Shown piece by piece: positions 1 through 5,038 of a DNA stretch of 6,943 bases. Source of the DNA: Tumulicola sp039922955 (GTDB lineage: Bacteria; Vulcanimicrobiota; Vulcanimicrobiia; Vulcanimicrobiales; Vulcanimicrobiaceae). Position 1 is the first letter of the stretch; the number at the start of each line of letters is the position of its first letter. Both the position numbers and the translations under genes were made by a program. The DNA lies in NCBI GenBank assembly GCA_039922955.1, contig JBDTDR010000052.1:1-6943 (forward strand), read 5' to 3'. Under the pieces are notes generated by a model that saw only the letters and a list, made by a program, of their open reading frames with translations, was not told the DNA's origin and did not search any database.

Positions 1-496
1 AACTCTCGTCGTTTAATCCCAGCACCGCTAGGGCTGCGTGCAGCGGCCCCGCGTGCGTGACGACCACGGCGTGACCGGCGTCCCGCGCGCGGAGGTCGTC
101 CAAAAAGGAGCGGACCCGCGCCTGGACGTCGTCGAACGTCTCGCCACCCTCGGGGGCGTAGCGGTTGGCGGCCGTCGCACCGAGATCGCGTAGGTGCGGT
201 CGCGCCACGACGATCTCGTCCCACGTCGAGCCTTCCCACTCGCCGAAGTCGAACTCGCGTAGGCGCTCGTCGGTCGTCACCGCCAGGCCGTGCGGTGCGG
301 CCACGATGCGGGCGGTCTCGTTTGCGCGCACGAGATCGCTTGAGTAGATGCAGTCGATCCGTTCGTGCGACAGGCGCAACGCGATCGCTTGCGCCTGTTC
401 GCGCCCCTCGGGTGAAAGCTCGACGTCGGTGCGGCCTTGGAACCGGCCCGTCGCATTCCAGGTGGTCGCACCGTGACGAACCAGCGTCAGTTCTAT
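1..496 (-). CDS. Histidine phosphatase family protein (phosphoglycerate mutase-like), 3' end outside window
   Basis: This frame is open from 496 leftward to the window edge, giving 165 residues without the C-terminus. It has the histidine phosphatase (branch 1) layout: LVRHG near the N-terminus with the phospho-accepting His at residue 8, SSDLVRA with Arg57, LREFDFGEWEG with the likely acid Glu81, and VVVTHAG with the second catalytic His at 148. The family is usually about 190-210 residues, so roughly 30-40 are missing. The substrate cannot be told; relatives include phosphoglycerate mutases, alpha-ribazole phosphatase and small-metabolite phosphatases. There is no in-frame ATG, GTG or TTG near the RHG motif. 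The best start is ATA at 494-496, which would give MELTLVRHG, two bases after the ferritin stop and 10 bases from an AGAAGG at 507-512. CTG at 488-490 is the alternative. It is the last visible gene of the serA block. Confidence 0.8.
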   Translation of the reverse strand, partial: MELTLVRHGATTWNATGRFQGRTDVELSPEGREQAQAIALRLSHERIDCIYSSDLVRANETARIVAAPHGLAVTTDERLREFDFGEWEGSTWDEIVVARPHLRDLGATAANRYAPEGGETFDDVQARVRSFLDDLRARDAGHAVVVTHAGPLHAALAVLGLNDES

Positions 497-498
497 CG

Positions 499-1038
499 CT
501 ACTTGACCTTCTGGAGCAAATCGTTCATATCGTTGGCGTGCTCTTCTTCCACCGCCAGGATGCTCTCCATGAGCCGTCGCGAGGTCGGATCTTTTTCCCC
601 CAGAAAACGGACGATCTCGCCGTACGACTCGATCGCGATGCGTTCGGCGATCAGGTCCTCTTTGATCATGTCGACCAGTGACGTGCCTTCCTTATACTCG
701 GAGTGGCTGCGGGAAGCGAGCCCCTCGGGGTTGAGATTCGGCGACCCGCCCAGCTGGGTGATGCGCTCGCAGATCGAATCGGCATGGCCCTGTTCGTCGT
801 TCGCGTGTTCGAGAAACTCGGCCGCAACGGCGTCCTTGTTCAGGCCCGTCGCCATGAAATAATGACGCTTGTAGCGCAGGACGCACACGATTTCCGTCGC
901 CAGCGCTTGATTTAAAATATCGCAAACCACGTTCGCATCGAGTTTGTAGCCGTCGGTTATCGCTCCTCGATCGATGTTTTGGCGCGCGCGGCGGCGCAGT
1001 TCTTTGACGTCGCTGAGAAACGGCTGGGCTTTAGTCAC
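499..1038 (-). CDS. Ferritin-like / bacterioferritin-type diiron protein
   Basis: The product is 179 residues, a cytoplasmic four-helix ferritin-like protein expected to oxidise and store or detoxify iron. All diiron ligands can be placed: Glu49 in helix A (ALATEIVCVLRY), Glu82 and His85 in helix B (EHANDEQGHAD), Glu132 in helix C (LIAERIAIESY), and Glu164 and His167 in helix D (VEEEHAND). The length and the SRSHSEY segment match bacterioferritin-like proteins annotated in many bacteria. No heme ligand is claimed. I chose GTG at 1036-1038 because AGAAAGGA sits 7 bases upstream. A longer reading from 1083 would add 15 residues, bypass that ribosome site and overlap the preceding gene. The gene lies 22 bases after the histidine phosphatase stop, and its own stop is 2 bases before the proposed ATA start of the next phosphatase, so it is probably co-transcribed with serA. 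Confidence 0.9.
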   Translation of the reverse strand: MTKAQPFLSDVKELRRRARQNIDRGAITDGYKLDANVVCDILNQALATEIVCVLRYKRHYFMATGLNKDAVAAEFLEHANDEQGHADSICERITQLGGSPNLNPEGLASRSHSEYKEGTSLVDMIKEDLIAERIAIESYGEIVRFLGEKDPTSRRLMESILAVEEEHANDMNDLLQKVK

Positions 1039-1045
1039 GGTCGAA

Positions 1046-1053
1046 TCCTTTCT
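1046..1053 (-). promoter_or_regulatory. Ribosome binding site of the ferritin-like gene
   Basis: The minus strand reads AGAAAGGA, then 7 bases, then GTG at 1038. It lies in the 22-base gap after the upstream stop and decides the GTG start over the in-frame ATG 45 bases earlier. Confidence 0.7.
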
Positions 1054-1060
1054 GAGCTTT

Positions 1061-1690
1061 TCAGAGAGCCTGGCATCGGGCATCGGCCGATACGCCGGCG
1101 AGATGCGTCCGATGACACTCTTCGATCAGACGCCATCGCGTGGCACGTACCTCGAACACCGCATAACCACCATTTTCCACGGGCGGTTTCCAAAAATCGG
1201 CCAGCGGCCGGCCGCCGGCCGCAAGGATCGCGAGCCGCACGAGAACGTCGTGGGTAACGATGATGACGTCATTCTTCCCATCGAGTGATTCCGCAAACCG
1301 CTGCCAGCGCGCGTTGACGGCGGCCAGGGATTCGCCGCCATCGAACCGCACGCGTTCGGGTGAATGTCGCCAAGTTTGCATTCGGGCGCCGTCGTCGCGC
1401 TCGATGTCCTCGCGTAAGCGCCCTTCCCACGTACCGTGGGCGATTTCGAGCAATCGGTCGTCGGTGTCGACCGCAAGGCCGAGCGCTTCGGCAATCGGAC
1501 GAGCGGTTTGGGTACACCGCGCCAACGGGCTGCTGACGATCCGGCCGGCGCCGCCGGCGACGAGTTCCGCGGCGAGCGCGGCAGCTTGCCGCTCTCCCAA
1601 CCGAGTTAGGTGCGACTCGCGCCGGCCCTGATAGCGCGCCGCGCGATTCCAATCGGTTTCGCCGTGCCGCGCAACGTACGCCCTTCCCAC
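1061..1690 (-). CDS. Histidine phosphatase family protein, translationally coupled to serA
   Basis: This is a complete 209-residue branch 1 histidine phosphatase. The signature is VARHGETDW with the phospho-accepting His9, SSPLARC with Arg58, LLEIAHGTWEG with the likely acid Glu82, and IIVTHD with the second His147. Its GTG start (1688-1690) shares a base with the TAG stop of serA (1690-1692), so translation is probably coupled, and no clear ribosome site is visible. The family covers phosphoglycerate mutases and many phosphatases. It also includes the metal-independent phosphoserine phosphatases known from Hydrogenobacter and cyanobacteria. Coupling to the first enzyme of serine synthesis makes phosphoserine a plausible substrate, but this is inference from context; no substrate-defining residue was identified. 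The similar gene at the left edge is a paralogue, not a copy. Confidence 0.9.
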   Translation of the reverse strand: MGRAYVARHGETDWNRAARYQGRRESHLTRLGERQAAALAAELVAGGAGRIVSSPLARCTQTARPIAEALGLAVDTDDRLLEIAHGTWEGRLREDIERDDGARMQTWRHSPERVRFDGGESLAAVNARWQRFAESLDGKNDVIIVTHDVLVRLAILAAGGRPLADFWKPPVENGGYAVFEVRATRWRLIEECHRTHLAGVSADARCQAL

Positions 1691-3288
1691 TATATCGAAA
1701 CGAGGCGCACGCCTTCGATCCCATCCACGGCGCCGATCGCATCCAGCACGTCGTGGCCGACGCTACGGTCAACGTCGAGCACCATCATCGCCGAGCCACC
1801 CCGCCGTCCGCGCGCAACCTGCATCGTCGAGATGTTGACGTCGGCATTACCCAGGATCGTGCCGATGCGTCCGACCATCCCGGGTACGTCGCGATGACGG
1901 GTGACGAGCATCGTGCCTTCGGCGACCGCGTCGATTTCGAACCGGTCGATCTCGACGATCCGCGCGCCGGTCGGAAGAACGGTTCCCACCAAACGGTGTT
2001 CGCCCGTCGCGATCGCTAAGGATGCGCGAAACTGATGGGGCGAACTCTCGCTCGATACCATCGTACGCACCCCGATATCGGCGGCGACCGCTAGGGCATT
2101 CACGATGGTTACGCGGCGGTCGGTCACAAACGGCAGCGCGCCGGCCAGCAGGGCGGCCACGAACGGCTCCGACCCGACCCCGGCCAGGTCGCCCTGCAGA
2201 ACCAGTCCGATCTCCGCACGCAGCGCGTCTTCGAAAAGCTGGGGGAGCAGGGCGCCCATCCGAAAAGCCAGATCGACGAACCCGCCGGCGCCTTCGGCCG
2301 CGGCGCCGCTGAGCGTCGGTGCGTTCACGGCGCCGCTCGCCGGGCGCCCGCCGAGCACGCGCACCACGTCCTCGGCAATCTCCAACGCGATTCGTTCCAG
2401 CGCCTCGAACGTCGTGCCCCCGAGGTGCGGCGTCGCAACCACGCGATCGTGGGCCAACAGGCGCGCCGATGCCGAAGCCGCGGGCGGCGGCTCCTCCGGG
2501 ACGACGTCGACGACCGCGACGAGCAAACGCCCCGCGTCCAGGGCGCGCAGCAGCGCGTCGGCGTCGACCACCGCGCCACGCGCGCAGTTTACCAAAACCG
2601 CATCGTCGCGCATCGTCGCCAGCGCGCACGGCCCAATCATTCCGCGCGTTTGCGGCGTCAACGGAACGTGAAGCGTTACGACGTGCGCCGTTGCGAGGAG
2701 CTCGTCGAGCTCGCACAGCTCTACCCCGAGCGCGCCGGCGCGCGACGCCGGAACGTACGGGTCGTGAGCGATTACGTGCATGCCGAACGCGGACGCGCGC
2801 GCCGCGACGTTGCTGCCGATCCGGCCCAGACCCACGATGCCGAGCGTCTTCCCGTACAGCTCGTGCCCGACGAAGAGTTTGCGCTCCCACTGCGAAGCGC
2901 GCACCGACGCATACGCTTGCGGCACGTGCCGAAGCGCGGAGAGCAGCATCGCAAAGGTGTGCTCGGCTGCGGCGATCGTGTTGGCGCCCGGCGTATTCAC
3001 GACCACGATGCCGGCCGCGGTCGCCGCGTCCACGTCGATGGCGTCCACGCCGGCGCCGGCTCGGGCGACCACCTCCAATCGCGGCGCTCGCGCCAGCAGG
3101 TCGCCGTCGACGCGCGTCTCGGAGCGCACGATCAAGCCGCGCGCCTCGTGAAGTGCGGCGTGCAACGTCGCGCGCGGCGCGCCGACGCAAGAGATCACGT
3201 CCGCTCCGGCGCGCTCCAAAATTGCGATGCCGCGATCGTCAAACGGCTCGGCGACGACCACGCGCCCGAGACGTCCGGACTCGATCAT
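1690..3288 (-). CDS. serA: D-3-phosphoglycerate dehydrogenase, long form with ACT domain
   Basis: SerA oxidises 3-phosphoglycerate to 3-phosphohydroxypyruvate with NAD+, the first step of serine synthesis in the cytoplasm. The 532-residue length fits the long (type I) family. Order of parts: split substrate-binding domain at about 10-105 and 290-320; Rossmann domain at about 106-289 with GLGRIG at 153-158 and Asp176 as the likely NAD-ribose ligand; intervening domain at about 322-450; and a C-terminal ACT domain at about 459-532 (DVPGMVGRIGTILG, then NISTMQVARGRRGG), the usual serine feedback site. The catalytic trio is Arg237 (NCARGAVVD), Glu266 (PEEP) and His288 (TPHLGGTT). The family's LDVF before the glutamate reads VDVV here. 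The ATG at 3286-3288 has only a weak ribosome site. It is the first gene of the leftward block and diverges from the tRNA-Ser gene. Confidence 0.96.
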   Translation of the reverse strand: MIESGRLGRVVVAEPFDDRGIAILERAGADVISCVGAPRATLHAALHEARGLIVRSETRVDGDLLARAPRLEVVARAGAGVDAIDVDAATAAGIVVVNTPGANTIAAAEHTFAMLLSALRHVPQAYASVRASQWERKLFVGHELYGKTLGIVGLGRIGSNVAARASAFGMHVIAHDPYVPASRAGALGVELCELDELLATAHVVTLHVPLTPQTRGMIGPCALATMRDDAVLVNCARGAVVDADALLRALDAGRLLVAVVDVVPEEPPPAASASARLLAHDRVVATPHLGGTTFEALERIALEIAEDVVRVLGGRPASGAVNAPTLSGAAAEGAGGFVDLAFRMGALLPQLFEDALRAEIGLVLQGDLAGVGSEPFVAALLAGALPFVTDRRVTIVNALAVAADIGVRTMVSSESSPHQFRASLAIATGEHRLVGTVLPTGARIVEIDRFEIDAVAEGTMLVTRHRDVPGMVGRIGTILGNADVNISTMQVARGRRGGSAMMVLDVDRSVGHDVLDAIGAVDGIEGVRLVSI

Positions 3289-3307
3289 GCGCCCAGGTTC
3301 GCCCGAG

Positions 3308-3320
3308 GGTGGAGTCCACC
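3308..3320. promoter_or_regulatory. Perfect palindrome in the serA/tRNA-Ser divergent spacer
   Basis: GGTGGA and TCCACC are perfect inverted arms around one central base, 20 bases upstream of the serA ATG. It could be an operator for serA or part of its leader. The arms are only 6 bp and the region is GC-rich, so chance is possible. No convincing -35/-10 pair was found in the 96-base spacer (3289-3384) on either strand. Confidence 0.3.
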
Positions 3321-3384
3321 TTGCGTGTTATTTCCAGCGGCGGGAGGAACGTCGGGATGCGCGAAAACGGGGGCCGTATCTCGC

Positions 3385-3472
3385 GGAGAGGTGGCAGAGT
3401 GGTCGAATGCACTCGCTTGGAAAGCGAGCAGAGGTGATAAGTCTCTCGGGAGTTCGAATCTCCCCCTCTCCG
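3385..3472 (+). tRNA. tRNA-Ser, anticodon GGA
   Basis: This is an 88-base class II tRNA. The acceptor stem GGAGAGG (3385-3391) pairs with CCTCTCC (3465-3471), and the discriminator base is G3472. The D-arm region begins TGGCAGAGTGG. The anticodon stem CTCGC (3412-3416) pairs with GCGAG (3424-3428) around the loop TTGGAAA, placing anticodon GGA at 3419-3421. A long variable arm (3429-3447) with AGAG/CTCT pairing is typical of serine tRNA. The T arm is GGGAG-TTCGAAT-CTCCC (3448-3464). CCA is not encoded, so it must be added after transcription. It reads UCC and UCU codons. No terminator is evident in the 31 bases before the convergent aroE stop. Confidence 0.97.
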
Positions 3473-3503
3473 AAGCCTGACTACGCGTCTGGCGGCGCTC
3501 CGC

Positions 3504-4259
3504 TCAGATGACAGGGCTTTTGCTCGCTCCACTCAGCCCGTCGAGGTGTGCGAGCCAAAAGTCAAAACTGGCGTGCGCCTGCGCCTCGAGCATGGCGTCG
3601 CCGGTAACGACCTCGCGGTCGATTTGCCGCGCCAGCGTCGCGCGGTTCCCGTAGTTCACGTCCACGACGACCTCCGGGCCCTGGAGATCGGCGACCAGAT
3701 CCTTGGGGAGCACCGCGTCGGGCGGCAACGTGCTCACCACGATCTCGGGTAGATTTTCAGCCGGCCAGGCTTCGGCCTCGAAACGCTCGCAGACGGTTCG
3801 CACGCGCGCCGCATCGCGGCCCCACACGAACGCGTAAGCATCGTTGTCGTGCAACTCGGCGAGGATGGCGCGCGCCGTTGCTCCGTATCCGAGGATCCCG
3901 ATTCGCTTGAGCGCGATCGGCTCGTCGATCAGCGCTTCGATCGCCATTCGGGCGCCGATGCCGTCGGTGTTCGTGCCGACAACGTCGCGGCCGAAAAGGA
4001 TCGTGTTGACGGCCAGCGACCGCCGCGCCTCCTGGGTAAGCACATCGCAGGCGTCGAGCGCTTCTTCTTTGAGCGGATAGGTAACGTTGCAGCCCGTAAA
4101 TCCGTCGCGCCGCATCTCGCGGATCGTTGCCGCCGCGTGCGTCGCCGGCACGCGAATGGCGACGTAACTGCCGTCGATTTCGGATTCGTCCAGAAAGTTC
4201 CGATGCAGCAGCGGGCTGCGGCTGTGCTGGACCGGATCGCCGATGATCGCCAGCTTCAC
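3504..4259 (-). CDS. aroE: Shikimate dehydrogenase
   Basis: AroE reduces 3-dehydroshikimate to shikimate with NADPH in the chorismate pathway. The 251 residues are slightly shorter than the usual 270-290. Visible motifs: SRSPLLH (13-19) for shikimate binding; NVTYPLK (58-64) with catalytic Lys64; NTI with Asn85; TNTDGIG (96-102) with catalytic Asp99; a nucleotide-binding loop LGYGATARA (123-131); DVNYGN (200-205); and GDAMLEAQA (220-228) with Gln228 expected at the shikimate site. Oddities are GYGATA in place of the usual GxGGA loop and DVNYGN where the family mostly has a D-x-x-Y-x-P pattern. The GTG start (4257-4259) overlaps the yqeG stop in GTGA, so translation is probably coupled. An aroE paralogue such as a quinate/shikimate dehydrogenase is less likely because both catalytic residues and the shikimate serines are present. 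Confidence 0.93.
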   Translation of the reverse strand: MKLAIIGDPVQHSRSPLLHRNFLDESEIDGSYVAIRVPATHAAATIREMRRDGFTGCNVTYPLKEEALDACDVLTQEARRSLAVNTILFGRDVVGTNTDGIGARMAIEALIDEPIALKRIGILGYGATARAILAELHDNDAYAFVWGRDAARVRTVCERFEAEAWPAENLPEIVVSTLPPDAVLPKDLVADLQGPEVVVDVNYGNRATLARQIDREVVTGDAMLEAQAHASFDFWLAHLDGLSGASKSPVI

Positions 4260-4741
4260 GGCGCGCGCCGGCTCGGCAGCATGAGCCGCTCGAAAAACCG
4301 GAACACCGACGTGAGTCCGAGGTCTTTCGATTCAATCGGCTCGGTGAGGATCGTATACAGTCCGCACAGCTTGCCGCCGAGTACGTCGGTAAACAACTGA
4401 TCGCCGACGACCGCGATCTCGTGCCGGCGCAGTTGGAGGGCTTTCACCGCGCGTAGGAAGCCGAACGGCAGCGGTTTAAGCGCGTTGGGAATGCACGCGA
4501 CGTTGAGTTGCCGAGCCATCGCGTTGACCCGCTCCGAAAAGTTGTTCGAAAGCATCACGATCCGAAAGCCGCGATCGTGGGCCCGGGCCACCCACTCCAA
4601 GTGCTCCAGGCCCAGTTCGGTATCCCGGTAGCCCACCAAGGTGTTGTCGAGATCGACGATCAGGCCGCGAATTCCAGCTTCCTCGAGTTCCTCGTGAGCA
4701 ACGTCGTGGAGGCGCGCCGCGAACCGGTTTGGGCCGAGCAT
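4256..4741 (-). CDS. yqeG: YqeG family HAD IIIA-type phosphatase
   Basis: This is a 161-residue cytoplasmic HAD phosphatase; the family is also about 160-175 residues. Motif I is VDLDNTL with the nucleophile Asp30 and the acid/base Asp32. Motif II is LSNN with Ser65. Motif III is LKP with Lys89. Motif IV is VGDQLFTD with Asp114 and Asp119. The substrate of the family is not known to me. The ATG at 4739-4741 was chosen because it gives the family-typical start shortly before the GIRGLIVDLDNT strand and has GGAAGG just upstream (only 3 bases away, rather close). A longer frame to 4825 adds 28 residues with no family resemblance. It overlaps aroE by four bases. In Bacillus subtilis, yqeG, yqeH and the shikimate dehydrogenase gene are neighbours; here the GTPase gene yqeH is absent between them. 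Confidence 0.9.
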   Translation of the reverse strand: MLGPNRFAARLHDVAHEELEEAGIRGLIVDLDNTLVGYRDTELGLEHLEWVARAHDRGFRIVMLSNNFSERVNAMARQLNVACIPNALKPLPFGFLRAVKALQLRRHEIAVVGDQLFTDVLGGKLCGLYTILTEPIESKDLGLTSVFRFFERLMLPSRRAP

Positions 4742-4832
4742 TGGCCTTCCGTTGCACCGGTTATCCCCGGTATCCTCGGATATCTCCACACCGTCTCCAC
4801 GGGGCCGGCACTCGTCCGCAGCCAATCCTCAG

Positions 4833-4863
4833 ATTTTAGTCGCTGCCCACAGGCAAATCACAA
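4833..4863 (-). promoter_or_regulatory. Candidate promoter of yqeG-aroE
   Basis: The minus strand has TTGTGA (4858-4863) as a -35 and TAAAAT (4833-4838) as a -10, separated by 19 bases. The -10 is good and AT-rich in a GC-rich background. The -35 is partial and the spacer is long, so the call is weak. It would leave a leader of about 85 bases before yqeG. Confidence 0.3.
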
Positions 4864-4879
4864 GGAGTTGCCCGGATGA

Positions 4880-4897
4880 ACCCCAATATCTTGGGGT
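4880..4897. promoter_or_regulatory. NrdR-like palindrome upstream of nrdJ
   Basis: ACCCCAA and TTGGGGT are perfect 7-base inverted arms around TATC. The core AATATCTT resembles the centre of the NrdR box (roughly ACACAATATATTGTGT), with about 11 of 16 positions matching. NrdR is the general repressor of bacterial ribonucleotide reductase genes and usually binds paired boxes a whole number of helical turns apart. A one-sided match, CACAATA at 4914-4920, would centre 32 bp downstream. The right arm forms the -35 of the candidate promoter, where a repressor would block polymerase. There is no following T-run, so it is not an intrinsic terminator. Confidence 0.45.
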
Positions 4898-4919
4898 AAT
4901 TCGATCGGCATGGCACAAT
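4891..4919 (+). promoter_or_regulatory. Candidate sigma70-type promoter of nrdJ
   Basis: TTGGGG (4891-4896) and CACAAT (4914-4919) are separated by exactly 17 bases. The -10 matches TATAAT at 4 of 6 positions; the -35 keeps TTG only. Transcription would start near 4926-4929, leaving a leader of about 110 bases before the ATG at 5039, with the LexA-like box inside it. Confidence 0.4.
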
Positions 4920-4952
4920 AGGTATCCGACCCGGTGAAAACGGTGGCCTTAG

Positions 4953-4970
4953 AGCGAACAGGTGTTCGCT
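4953..4970. promoter_or_regulatory. LexA-like SOS box upstream of nrdJ
   Basis: The sequence AGCGAACA-GG-TGTTCGCT is a perfect 18-base palindrome with 8-base arms. Its inner part, CGAACAGGTGTTCG (4955-4968), matches 13 of 14 positions of the Bacillus LexA (DinR) consensus CGAACRNRYGTTYC and fits the mycobacterial CGAAC-N4-GTTCG form. It lies 69-86 bases before the nrdJ ATG and about 25 bases beyond the predicted transcription start. LexA bound here would repress nrdJ until DNA damage. The lexA gene is not in the window, so which LexA type the organism has is unknown. Confidence 0.6.
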
Positions 4971-5020
4971 ACGTCCGCATCGAAGATTTCGGGTTCCCAG
5001 GCTCGCCGACCAATCCAGGC

Positions 5021-5026
5021 AAGGAG
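5021..5026 (+). promoter_or_regulatory. Ribosome binding site of nrdJ
   Basis: AAGGAG ends 12 bases before the ATG at 5039-5041. The spacing is long but usable. The site favours this ATG over the in-frame GTG codons at 4934 and 4943, which have no good ribosome site. Confidence 0.5.
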
Positions 5027-5038
5027 CAGCGCCGCGAC

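Larger units (their letters stand above)
4742..5038. other. Divergent yqeG/nrdJ intergenic region
   Basis: These 297 bases separate divergent genes and contain no convincing gene. They hold a weak leftward promoter candidate, a rightward promoter candidate, an NrdR-like palindrome, a LexA-like box and the nrdJ ribosome site, listed separately. Two shorter inverted repeats lie in the yqeG leader: ACCGG/CCGGT (4756-4771) and TATCC/GGATA (4771-4782). The nrdJ frame stays open back to a TAG at 4918-4920 with GTG codons at 4934 and 4943, so a longer NrdJ cannot be fully excluded. Confidence 0.6.

Noticed and set aside
1847..3190. A 447-residue minus-strand frame within serA
   Set aside because: It is an arginine-rich alternate frame of the clearly conserved serA gene.
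2319..3480. Long plus-strand open frames of 351-372 residues opposite serA
   Set aside because: Their translations are extremely arginine- and alanine-rich with no domain, lie antisense to serA, and in part run through the tRNA gene. They are composition shadows.
4761..4769. DnaA-box-like TTATCCCCG near further TATCC repeats
   Set aside because: It departs from TTATCCACA, is not clustered with good boxes, and nothing else suggests a replication origin.
4880..4897. Intrinsic terminator hairpin
   Set aside because: The arms are perfect but no T-run follows and no gene on either strand ends here; the position over a -35 element suits an operator better.
4934..5038. A 35-residue N-terminal extension of NrdJ from GTG 4934 (or GTG 4943)
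   Set aside because: The frame is open, but the extension has no ribosome site, contains the LexA-like palindrome and does not resemble the family N-terminus, whereas ATG 5039 does and has AAGGAG upstream. It is kept as an alternative start, not as the call.
4742..5038. Cobalamin riboswitch upstream of the B12-dependent enzyme
   Set aside because: No recognisable B12-box or the expected multi-stem layout was found. Such switches are also expected before B12-independent reductases, not class II genes.
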